A stretch of DNA of 6,823 bases from Patescibacteria group bacterium (lineage in GTDB: Bacteria; Patescibacteriota; Gracilibacteria; UM-FILTER-43-11), in contig JAJDCF010000086.1 in the NCBI GenBank assembly GCA_029260955.1, positions 1-6,823 on the forward strand, in the 5' to 3' direction. The notes beneath the pieces are model-generated. The model ran no database searches, was not told the origin of the DNA, and saw only the letters and a program-made list of their open reading frames with translations. This document shows, piece after piece, positions 1 through 5,364 of this stretch (within the stretch, counting starts at the first letter, position 1; every line of letters starts with the position of its first letter). A program made the position numbers and the translations under genes.

Positions 1-1
1 A

Positions 2-607
2 GCGGTGGCTTCTACGAAGGCAGCGACGGCCCAGATGGCACTGTTTTTGCTGATTGCCACAGCCATGAAGGGGGAACTACAAGAGGGGCGCAGGATTTTG
101 GCTGATGTGGCCGGTAAAATCAATGACATGCTTAATCCCCGATTTTTGGATTACATTAAAGAGGTGGCCGAGAAAATTAAGGAGAATGAGAACGTTTACA
201 TTATTGGAAAAGCCGAGAACTACCCCATGGCACTTGAGGCCGCGATTAAAATTCAGGAAGTGTCGTATATTCATGCAGAAGGTTTTGCGGCCGGCGAACT
301 CAAACACGGGCCAATAGCACTGATTACGGAGGGAACGCCCTGCATTAGCCTGATTGCCAATGACGAGGTGAAGAGCGATGTAATCAATAATACGATTGAG
401 CTAAAAGCCCGCGGTGCCCATATAATAGGTATTAGCCCCGAGAAACACGAGGTTTTTGACGAGTGGATTAAGGTTCCGGACGTTGGAATGGCTTCGCCGT
501 TGGTCAATATTATTCCAGTTCAGCTTTTGGCTTACTATTTGGGAGTTTTACGCGGATTAGACCCAGATATGCCAAGAAATTTGGCAAAAAGTGTGACAGT
601 GAAATAG
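2..607 (+). CDS. glmS: Glutamine--fructose-6-phosphate aminotransferase (isomerizing), C-terminal part
   Basis: Partial: the 5' end lies outside the window and the frame is open from base 2; the GTG at 5 is an internal Val codon. GlmS makes glucosamine-6-phosphate from fructose-6-phosphate and glutamine in the cytoplasm, the first step to UDP-GlcNAc for peptidoglycan and surface sugars. About 200 residues remain, covering the second SIS (sugar isomerase) domain and C-terminal tail. Counting the Val codon at 5 as residue 1, I see VASTKA at 1-6, the sugar-site block QEVSYIHAEGFAAGELKHGP at 84-103, and the typical end PRNLAKSVTVK. E85, H101 and K195 match by spacing and motif E. coli GlmS Glu488, His504 and Lys603, so the isomerase site looks intact. 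The glutaminase domain and any upstream control, such as a glmS ribozyme, cannot be judged. I see no clear intrinsic terminator after the TAG stop. Identification is firm from the motifs. Confidence 0.96.
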   Translation, partial: AVASTKAATAQMALFLLIATAMKGELQEGRRILADVAGKINDMLNPRFLDYIKEVAEKIKENENVYIIGKAENYPMALEAAIKIQEVSYIHAEGFAAGELKHGPIALITEGTPCISLIANDEVKSDVINNTIELKARGAHIIGISPEKHEVFDEWIKVPDVGMASPLVNIIPVQLLAYYLGVLRGLDPDMPRNLAKSVTVK

Positions 608-613
608 TATTTT

Positions 614-630
614 GTTACCCGCGAGTTACC
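614..630. repeat. GTTACC pair, 11 bp apart
   Basis: GTTACC occurs at 614-619 and again at 625-630, exactly 11 bp apart, just after the glmS stop. Two copies of a hexamer alone mean little. It is listed because two clearer arrays in the window share this period. Confidence 0.3.
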
Positions 631-660
631 AAGGTTGGCATACCCTATTTGAGGTAGAAA

Positions 661-724
661 ATTCTGTTGCACAAGGTTTGTGCAAGATCTGTGCAAACTT
701 TGTGCAAGATCTGTGCATCAGAAT
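661..724. repeat. Long imperfect inverted repeat around the 11-bp array
   Basis: ATTCTGTTGCACA (661-673) is the reverse complement of TGTGCATCAGAAT (712-724) except for one T-T mismatch, so 12 of 13 positions pair around a 38-nt interior. Outside it, ACCCTAT (642-648) and ATAGGGT (727-733) are also exact inverted repeats, so the stem could extend past an asymmetric internal loop. A shorter competing pair also exists: TTGCACAA (667-674) against TTGTGCAA (678-685), loop GGT. There is no T-run, so this does not look like an intrinsic terminator. A protein-binding site or an RNA/DNA hairpin are both possible. Confidence 0.6.
677..720. repeat. Four tandem 11-bp repeats (core GTGCA)
   Basis: Four head-to-tail 11-bp units: TTTGTGCAAGA (677-687), TCTGTGCAAAC (688-698), TTTGTGCAAGA (699-709), TCTGTGCATCA (710-720). 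The core TGTGCA is identical in all, and units 1 and 3 are identical. At a higher level it is a 19-bp direct repeat with a period of 22 (677-695 and 699-717). One unit per helical turn puts the cores on nearly the same face of the DNA, as expected for cooperative binding of a regulator or for an iteron-like site. It lies about 80 bp before the DUF4342 operon. The binding role is inference; the repeats themselves are seen directly. Confidence 0.85.
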
Positions 725-741
725 ACATAGGGTTAAAAACA

Positions 742-755
742 CTACCCTGTGGTAG
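742..755 (+). other. Small perfect hairpin CTACC-CTGT-GGTAG
   Basis: Five base pairs (742-746 with 751-755) around a CTGT loop. A weaker 4-bp partner, TACC...GGTA (641-644 with 653-656), stands on the other side of the 11-bp array, and TACCCT occurs in both (641-646, 743-748). No U-run follows, so a terminator is unlikely. Confidence 0.35.
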
Positions 756-763
756 GGCCAAAA

Positions 764-772
764 TGCTAAAAT
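764..772 (+). promoter_or_regulatory. Possible extended -10 promoter of the DUF4342 operon
   Basis: TGCTAAAAT is an extended -10 form (TGn followed by TAAAAT at 767-772). No good -35 stands 16-18 bp upstream, where ACCCTG is found. Transcription would begin near 779, leaving about 23 nt before the ATG at 802. A second TAAAAT at 780-785 is an alternative. Weak support. Confidence 0.3.
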
Positions 773-801
773 GATTCTGTAAAATTGTAAAAAATATCAC
801 T

Positions 802-1065
802 ATGCCTAGAAAAAAGAAAACCGCAAACTGCAACTTCAAAATCAAAGGCGATCAGTTAGCCGACTTTGTAAAAGAAGCCTTTAAGGAGGGAAATATTCGC
901 CGAATTATCATCAAAGATGGAAAGGGGAAAACCTATATGGAAATTCCTGTAACAGTTGGGGTTTTTGGCTTCTTGATTGCGCCACCTCTGGTTGCATTGG
1001 GAGCTGTAGCCGCTATGGTGGGCGTATTTGAAGTAGAGATTGTTAGACGAAACGGTAAAAAATGA
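802..1065 (+). CDS. DUF4342 domain protein
   Basis: An 87-residue protein of unknown function. The pattern FKIKGDQLADFVKEAFKEGNIRRIIIKD...EIPVTVGVFG (about 12-56) is the hallmark of the DUF4342 family as I know it: an N-terminal helix-turn-strand part (KGD, then EGNIRRIIIKD), a strand with EIP, then a hydrophobic segment (about 50-75, rich in Gly, Ala and Val) and a short basic end VRRNGKK. The hydrophobic part suggests a small membrane-linked protein with the head in the cytoplasm. Its length fits the family. The ATG at 802 is chosen because it directly precedes the basic MPRKKK start; no Shine-Dalgarno is visible. It is the first gene of the operon, and its TGA stop overlaps the next start as ATGA. 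The function is not known and I do not assign one. Confidence 0.88.
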   Translation: MPRKKKTANCNFKIKGDQLADFVKEAFKEGNIRRIIIKDGKGKTYMEIPVTVGVFGFLIAPPLVALGAVAAMVGVFEVEIVRRNGKK

Positions 1066-1685
1066 TTGAAACTTTGCTCGCAACAAAGGTTAATGATTAT
1101 CATGTTGTAACTTTTTTCTGGAACATATTTTTGGCGCTAATCCCTTGCGTGATTGCATGGCGACTGAGCACGGCATACTACCTAAAAAAGTGGAGTAATC
1201 TTGGACGATTGAATCACATCTTTTTTCTACCTATTTTTCTTGTCTGGTTTTTCTTCTTTCCTAATACGGCCTACCTGATTTCGGATATCAGACACCTGGC
1301 AGACTACTGTGATGACCTGGGTTATCTTCGGGTCTGCGCGGGTCAAGCCTGGGTTGTTCCCGTATTTTTTACTTATGCACTCATTGGTGTTCCGACTTTT
1401 TACTATGCCCTTAAAAAGATGACGAATGTGATCGAAAAGCTTTTTGGAAAGTGGGCTAGACTGGCTTTTCCGCTGGTCATGATTCCCGTCACTGCTTTGG
1501 GGCTTTTGCTTGGACTTGTGGCCAGATTCAACAGCTGGGAAGTCATCAGTCAGCCATGGGAAATCATTAAAACAGCCTTTGGCTACCTGGCGGACAAAAC
1601 CATGCTACAGAATCTGATTGCCTACACCCTCATGCTCTACTTCATCTACTATTCAATCGATTTAATGCTAAAAAAGAAGAAATGA
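1062..1685 (+). CDS. DUF1361 family multi-pass membrane protein
   Basis: 207 residues with about five membrane segments (near 14-34, 53-73, 98-118, 133-153 and 183-202) and a basic end LMLKKKK. The motif FPNTAYLISDIRHL (66-79) corresponds to the family signature FPNAPYLITDxxHL of DUF1361, and RFNSWE (155-160) to the second family motif (R-[FW]-N-SW). Length and topology fit the family, whose function is unknown. Its ATG overlaps the stop of the DUF4342 gene (ATGA, 1062-1065) and its own TGA overlaps the acylphosphatase start in the same way (1682-1685), so translation of all three is probably coupled. No Shine-Dalgarno is seen before the start, which fits re-initiation. The family call is fairly sure from the motifs. 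Transport or sensing would be guesses. Confidence 0.87.
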   Translation: MIETLLATKVNDYHVVTFFWNIFLALIPCVIAWRLSTAYYLKKWSNLGRLNHIFFLPIFLVWFFFFPNTAYLISDIRHLADYCDDLGYLRVCAGQAWVVPVFFTYALIGVPTFYYALKKMTNVIEKLFGKWARLAFPLVMIPVTALGLLLGLVARFNSWEVISQPWEIIKTAFGYLADKTMLQNLIAYTLMLYFIYYSIDLMLKKKK

Positions 1686-1957
1686 TACGAGTTCATTTGA
1701 CAATTCACGGGCTAGTTCAGGGAGTTTTTTACCGAACTCATGCGATCAAAAAAGCCCAGGACTTGGGCGATATTACCGGTTGGGTGGCCAATCAGGCAGA
1801 TGGAACGGTTGTTGTTGAAGCTGAAGGACCGGAAAACAAGATCAACGATTTTATCGACTGGTGCCGCAGCGGCCCATCGACTTGTGAGGTTAAAAAAATT
1901 GATGTTGAGCGCCATGAATATACTGGCGAATTTGACGGATTCGATGTCAGGTATTAG
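1682..1957 (+). CDS. Acylphosphatase
   Basis: A 91-residue enzyme of the usual acylphosphatase size, which hydrolyses carboxyl-phosphate bonds (acyl phosphates such as acetyl phosphate or 1,3-bisphosphoglycerate) in the cytoplasm. It shows the two active-site blocks: GLVQGVFYR (10-18; R18 is the phosphate-binding arginine, here VFYR in place of the common VGFR) and GWVANQADGTV (33-43; N37 is the catalytic asparagine). A G-x-x-x-x-I-x-x-F-I-x-W segment (49-60) and the end FDVRY also fit the ferredoxin-like fold. It begins inside the stop of the DUF1361 gene (ATGA). GAAG lies 2 bases before the ATG and is at best a poor ribosome site. The gene symbol acyP is sometimes used for this family. Confidence 0.95.
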   Translation: MIRVHLTIHGLVQGVFYRTHAIKKAQDLGDITGWVANQADGTVVVEAEGPENKINDFIDWCRSGPSTCEVKKIDVERHEYTGEFDGFDVRY

Positions 1958-1988
1958 ATTGGGTAAGCAACAAATCAAAAAAAATAAA

Positions 1989-2777
1989 ATGACCGTCGAA
2001 AAGTATCCGATTCTAATCACCGTTCCTCATTGCTCTACCTTTGTGCCTGCCGACCTGCGCAGAAGAATGATGCTTAAAGATTCACAGATTAATAAGAATT
2101 GTGATCCTTTTACAGATGAGATTTTTGATATTCCCAAGGCATATGTGGTGAAAGCCCGAATTTCTCGATTGGTGACTGACTTAAATCGAGCACCCGATGA
2201 CATTGAAACTGAAGCCAAGCTTTCGAAAGCGGGGGTGGTTGTGAGCATCGATATGGATGGAAATCCAATTTATAAAAACACTCCATCGATGGAAACGGTC
2301 ATGGACCGAGTGAGCAAATATCATTACACTTTTCATGACAAAATTGATGAGCTTAAGCCAAAAATTGGGTTTTTGATCGATGGCCATTCACTTCGTAGTG
2401 TTGGGCCCAGCACTCGGGCTGATTCTGGCAAGGAGCGAGCGGATATTATTTTGGGCAACCGTGATTACACCACTTGTTCTAGACATATGACTCAGCGAAT
2501 TAAGAAGTTTTTTGAAGCTCGTGGCTTCAACGTCAAAATCAATGACCCATATAAAGGTGCCTATTTGATCGGTTACCACTGCTCACGAAAAGGCCTACCT
2601 GGTATTCAGATTGAGATAAATGAGAAGCTCTTTATGAACGAAAAAACCCGCAAGCCTTACAAGCGTAAAATCGAGGAACTTCGAAAGATCATGGCTTTAC
2701 TGACGCACGAGATTGCAGGAGAGATCGAGAAAGCAGCGGAGTCTAAAAAGACCACCGGCCAAGCTCACCTATTTTAA
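1989..2777 (+). CDS. N-formylglutamate amidohydrolase family protein
   Basis: 262 residues from the ATG at 1989. Family members hydrolyse N-formylglutamate or related N-acyl amino acids (HutG in histidine breakdown); the true substrate is not shown here. The family blocks are in order: TVPHCSTFVP (11-20, with H14), DPFTDE (39-44), RISRLVTDLNRAPDD (58-72), LIDGHSL (129-135, with H133), NDPYKGAYLIGYH (185-197) and GIQIEINEKLFM (205-216); the His/Glu/Asp residues would hold the metal. No other histidine-utilisation gene is in view, so peptide or N-formyl amino acid scavenging, or another acyl substrate, is equally open. The frame is open back to 1740, but that part overlaps acylphosphatase and reads as a shadow. 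An ATG at 1944 would give a 14-bp overlap and is the main alternative. The start at 1989 has only an A-rich leader and lies 31 bp after the acylphosphatase stop. It overlaps the minus-strand peptidase by 4 bp. Confidence 0.88.
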   Translation: MTVEKYPILITVPHCSTFVPADLRRRMMLKDSQINKNCDPFTDEIFDIPKAYVVKARISRLVTDLNRAPDDIETEAKLSKAGVVVSIDMDGNPIYKNTPSMETVMDRVSKYHYTFHDKIDELKPKIGFLIDGHSLRSVGPSTRADSGKERADIILGNRDYTTCSRHMTQRIKKFFEARGFNVKINDPYKGAYLIGYHCSRKGLPGIQIEINEKLFMNEKTRKPYKRKIEELRKIMALLTHEIAGEIEKAAESKKTTGQAHLF

Positions 2778-3610
2778 CTTAGTAATTGGCTATAATCGTA
2801 ATTTAGCACAGTTACATCCCATGGTCTTTTGCCTTCTTCTACAAGTCCATCGCCAGTGTCAAATTCCACTCCATCAAAGACTTGATACTTCATGAATAGA
2901 TATTTGGCGTACATAGCATCTGAACTGGCGGCCAATTTTTTGAAATCCTTATTGTGAAGGACATAAAAGGTGTAGGTTTCTCCAAAATCCTCGAATGGAT
3001 CGCTCATGGCGTAACCAGATACAAAGTCGGTATTGACTGCTGCTTTCTTACGCTTTCCGGCAGATTCCCAACTGATAGCGTAAAAGTCCACACTTGCATC
3101 ACTCTTATATAACTGGGTTCTGCCATCGACGAAAGCACTCTTCACTGCCTGATTTTTAGGTGTAAGATATGCAAAATCCACATTGTGCCCGAGTTCATGT
3201 ATGAGTACGGCGATCATTTCTTCGGTTCCCATGTCTACGCCTCGCAAGATAACTTGATTATTGCCACCCAGACCACGATTGGCCTGCAAGCTGTAATCAA
3301 GCGTAATGCTCTCTATTGATTGTGCGTGTTCCAATGGCATTTTTTGCAGAGCTGTCAGAATCTGGTTCTTCTTGATGGCGTTCAAAAAACGTCTTTCCTC
3401 GCTCATATTGCGATTTGCAAAACGTAGCAAAAGGTCTGGAGCCTCTGCATCGGTTTGCTCAACTACTATGGCTGGTGAAGTTGGAGCCGAATGAACCTGT
3501 GTAACCTCGTTTACCTGAGCAGTAAAGGGCTCAGCATGAGATAAGTTGGTCCAGATGCCGAATGAAAACAGCTGAATGGCTACAAAAAGAAAAAGAATCT
3601 TAAGTCGCAT
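2774..3610 (-). CDS. Secreted HExxH zinc metallopeptidase (putative)
   Basis: 278 residues. The N-terminus MRLKILFLFVAIQLFSFGIW...SHA is a Sec signal peptide with a likely cut after A26 (SHA|EP). A spacer of about 30 residues rich in Pro, Thr, Ala and Val follows. The zinc motif HELGH is at 138-142 (LIHELGHNVD), and a second conserved block, SGYAMSDPFEDFGETYTFY (198-216), supplies E207 and E211 as candidates for the third ligand, as in gluzincin peptidases where a downstream E of an ExFxE-type block binds zinc. It is probably an exported protease of the envelope or surroundings. The substrate is unknown and the precise family is not recognised. The ATG at 3610 is fixed by the signal peptide; no Shine-Dalgarno lies next to it, and the 5' leader of about 56 nt is rich in A. 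A sigma70 promoter stands upstream, back to back with the flippase promoter. Confidence 0.82.
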   Translation of the reverse strand: MRLKILFLFVAIQLFSFGIWTNLSHAEPFTAQVNEVTQVHSAPTSPAIVVEQTDAEAPDLLLRFANRNMSEERRFLNAIKKNQILTALQKMPLEHAQSIESITLDYSLQANRGLGGNNQVILRGVDMGTEEMIAVLIHELGHNVDFAYLTPKNQAVKSAFVDGRTQLYKSDASVDFYAISWESAGKRKKAAVNTDFVSGYAMSDPFEDFGETYTFYVLHNKDFKKLAASSDAMYAKYLFMKYQVFDGVEFDTGDGLVEEGKRPWDVTVLNYDYSQLLS

Positions 3611-3672
3611 CGTATTAGGGTTAACGTGACTTTTTTCTTTCTGTTTTTTGTCCTTTTCAGGATTTGGAGTAT

Positions 3673-3701
3673 ATATTACAATATTCTTACTAATTTGTCA
3701 A
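3673..3701 (-). promoter_or_regulatory. Sigma70 promoter of the metallopeptidase gene
   Basis: On the minus strand a perfect TTGACA (3696-3701) is followed after exactly 17 bp by TAATAT (3673-3678), one base from TATAAT. Transcription should begin near 3666, giving a leader of about 56 nt. This is the best -35 hexamer in the window. Confidence 0.72.
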
Positions 3702-3714
3702 TATAAAAGAATAC

Positions 3715-3743
3715 CTGTCAAAATAGGCTTTTTACGGTATAAT
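3715..3743 (+). promoter_or_regulatory. Sigma70 promoter of the flippase gene
   Basis: CTGTCA (3715-3720), a 17-bp spacer, then a perfect TATAAT (3738-3743). Transcription should start near 3750, leaving only about 14 nt before the ATG at 3764, with no Shine-Dalgarno. Its -35 lies 13 bp from the -35 of the opposing promoter, so the two may compete or share a regulator. Confidence 0.65.
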
Positions 3744-3763
3744 TTCCTCGTTAATTTCCGATT

Positions 3764-5302
3764 ATGAGCATCGCCCGAAAAGTCCTCGAAAACACCTTTG
3801 TGCAATTCGGAGGAAAGATCGTCACAGCTGTTCTTTCCATCTTCGTTCTGAAGATGATTTCCGGTTATTTGGGCACAGCCGGCTACGGAGATTACACTAC
3901 GGTGTACCAGTATCTAGCCTTTTTCGGCATTGCGGCGGACTTCGGCATCTTTACGATTACGGTGAAGGAAATGAGCCATGACACCAAAAAAATCCCGCAA
4001 ATTTTGGGGAATGTACTGGGTATGCGCACGGCCCTGGCCATAATTACCATGGGGCTGGCGGCGATTGTGGTCTTTTTTATACCAAGCTACTCAGATACGG
4101 TTATTCCCATGGGTGTGTTGATCGCCACTTTGGCAACTGTTTTTACCTTGCTAAATGGCACAGTGAGCACTGTTTTACAGGTGCATTTAAAGATGCAATA
4201 CACTACTATCGGGCTTATTATAGGTAAAATCGCCAGTGTGGGCTACATTGCCGCTGTAGTCTACTACCTTTATACCTCGGATACGACTGTGGGCTTTGAA
4301 CACCTGATTTGGGCGGGAGTTCTGGGTAATTTTGTGATGCTTCTTATTACAACCTACTACACCAGGCGCTTCACAAAAATCACCTATCGCTTTGATTTTA
4401 GCTATTGGAAGAAAATCTTTATTACAGCCCTACCTTACGGCGTTGCGCTGGTGCTAAACAGCATCTACTTCCGCCTGGACATACTTTTGATGACGGTGAT
4501 CTTGCCCCATACAGATGCACTGGCCGATGGTACTACGAGTTGCTCCGCGGCTATTTGTGGAGATACCGAAGCCGGTCTTTATGGCGTAGGTATGCGGTTT
4601 TTGGAGATGCTGATCATCATTCCAATTTACTATATGAACTCCGTTTTACCGGTGATGACGCGTTTTTTAGAAGAGCAGAGCGAGAAAGTGAAGAAGATAA
4701 TCCAATATTCCTTCGACTTTTTGGTGGCTACGGCCATGCCTATTATGGTGGGTGGCTTTATTCTGGCCGTGCCTATCATACGGCTGATTTCGGATGAGGA
4801 CTTTGTGAGTGGTGCGGTGCATGCTTACGGCTCAGACGTAGCCGTTCAGTTTTTGATGTTTGCCATGTTCTTCTCCTTCATCAACGCGCTTTTTGGCTTC
4901 ACGCTGGTGGTTTTAAGCAAGCAGGCCCAACTTATGTACATTAATGCGGCCTGCGTACTGTTTAACCTGGTCAGCAATATGATCGTAATTCCCTACTGGG
5001 GTTTTCGGGGTGCTGCTGTCACTTCGATTATATGTGAACTGTTTATTCTTGTGCTCACGGGAATAGCGGTGAAGCGAGCTCTCGACTTTAAACTGGATTT
5101 TTCGACTACCTGGAAGATTACCCTGTCATCGGTTGTGATGGGCGTTATAGTGGGCGCTGGCTTTTACTGGACGAATGGCATGTGGTACGTATATAAACTC
5201 GCTATGCTTGTACCACTTGGAGGAGTGACCTATGGCATTATGCTGCTTTGGACCAATGCGGTTACCCCAGAGATGCGAGCACTTCTGCGGAAGTCTAAGT
5301 AG
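3764..5302 (+). CDS. Wzx-type polysaccharide/oligosaccharide flippase (MATE-like superfamily)
   Basis: 512 residues, highly hydrophobic, with about 12-14 membrane segments; size and pattern fit the polysaccharide-synthesis/O-antigen flippase family. The start MSIARKVLENTFVQFGGKIVTAVLS...GYLGTAGYGDYTTVYQYLAFFGIAADFGI is characteristic: the GxxGYGxY block, then a D-x-G-I motif (59-62). RLDILLM (238-243) and EAGLYGVGMRFLEM (269-282) match the central D-x-x-x-L and E-x-G-x-Y-x-x-x-x-x-x-E blocks of the family. It would move undecaprenyl- or other lipid-linked sugar units across the inner membrane. No glycosyltransferase genes lie beside it, so its glycan is unknown. An extra loop at about 247-268 separates the two central blocks and contains C260 and C265 (CSAAIC). 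The ATG at 3764 agrees with the family N-terminus. A short leader and the absence of a Shine-Dalgarno are notable. Confidence 0.9.
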   Translation: MSIARKVLENTFVQFGGKIVTAVLSIFVLKMISGYLGTAGYGDYTTVYQYLAFFGIAADFGIFTITVKEMSHDTKKIPQILGNVLGMRTALAIITMGLAAIVVFFIPSYSDTVIPMGVLIATLATVFTLLNGTVSTVLQVHLKMQYTTIGLIIGKIASVGYIAAVVYYLYTSDTTVGFEHLIWAGVLGNFVMLLITTYYTRRFTKITYRFDFSYWKKIFITALPYGVALVLNSIYFRLDILLMTVILPHTDALADGTTSCSAAICGDTEAGLYGVGMRFLEMLIIIPIYYMNSVLPVMTRFLEEQSEKVKKIIQYSFDFLVATAMPIMVGGFILAVPIIRLISDEDFVSGAVHAYGSDVAVQFLMFAMFFSFINALFGFTLVVLSKQAQLMYINAACVLFNLVSNMIVIPYWGFRGAAVTSIICELFILVLTGIAVKRALDFKLDFSTTWKITLSSVVMGVIVGAGFYWTNGMWYVYKLAMLVPLGGVTYGIMLLWTNAVTPEMRALLRKSK

Positions 5303-5318
5303 TAAATTTAACCAATAT

Positions 5319-5339
5319 TAGCCCACTATTAGCGGGCTA
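5319..5339 (+). other. Hairpin between the flippase and rnhB genes
   Basis: Six perfect pairs, TAGCCC/GGGCTA, with loop ACTATTAGC, 16 bp after the flippase stop. The stem is GC-rich enough for a weak terminator, but the following bases (TTAGCCCATTAATAGG) are not a T-run, so a terminator is doubtful. It may be a by-product of the repeat array or modulate the rnhB leader. Confidence 0.4.
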
Positions 5340-5352
5340 TTAGCCCATTAAT

Positions 5353-5356
5353 AGGA
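5353..5356 (+). promoter_or_regulatory. Ribosome binding site of rnhB
   Basis: AGGA, 8 nt before the ATG at 5365. It is the only well-spaced Shine-Dalgarno I find in the window and it supports this start. It lies in the last unit of the 11-bp array. Confidence 0.55.
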
Positions 5357-5364
5357 CTCTTTCT

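Larger units (their letters stand above)
5316..5359. repeat. Array of 11-bp-period repeats (core TATTAGC)
   Basis: Units begin at 5316, 5327, 5338 and 5349: TATTAGCCCAC, TATTAGCGGGC, TATTAGCCCAT and the degenerate TAATAGGACTC. The first three share TATTAGC exactly, and units 1 and 3 share 10 bp (TATTAGCCCA). Because unit 2 ends in GGGC, TAGCCC (5319-5324) also pairs with GGGCTA (5334-5339) as a 6-bp hairpin with a 9-nt loop. The last unit contains the AGGA of the rnhB ribosome binding site. The period and copy number equal those at 677-720, but the sequence is unrelated. Confidence 0.75.

Noticed and set aside
677..720. CRISPR array
   Set aside because: Units are 11 bp and contiguous, with no spacers and no cas genes.
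677..720. DnaA-box cluster or replication origin
   Set aside because: The repeats do not match TTATNCACA, and no dnaA, dnaN or rep gene or AT-rich unwinding region is near.
645..845. Minus-strand 66-residue open frame across the repeat region
   Set aside because: It overlaps the repeats and the DUF4342 start, has no recognisable domain and no start signals.
1062..1685. TGA read as Gly or Trp (codes 25 or 4)
   Set aside because: TGA ends two genes exactly at the ATGA overlaps where the family ends are expected.
1740..1988. Upstream extension of the amidohydrolase reading frame
   Set aside because: It lies in another frame over the acylphosphatase gene, and the family motifs begin only after the ATG at 1989. 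An ATG at 1944 remains a minor alternative.
4405..4797. 130-residue open frame inside the flippase gene
   Set aside because: It is out of frame within a well-supported membrane protein gene, has no family pattern, and reads as a shadow.
5319..5345. Clear intrinsic terminator after the flippase gene
   Set aside because: The 6-bp stem is followed by TTAGCCCATT, not a T-run, and the hairpin arises from the repeat array.
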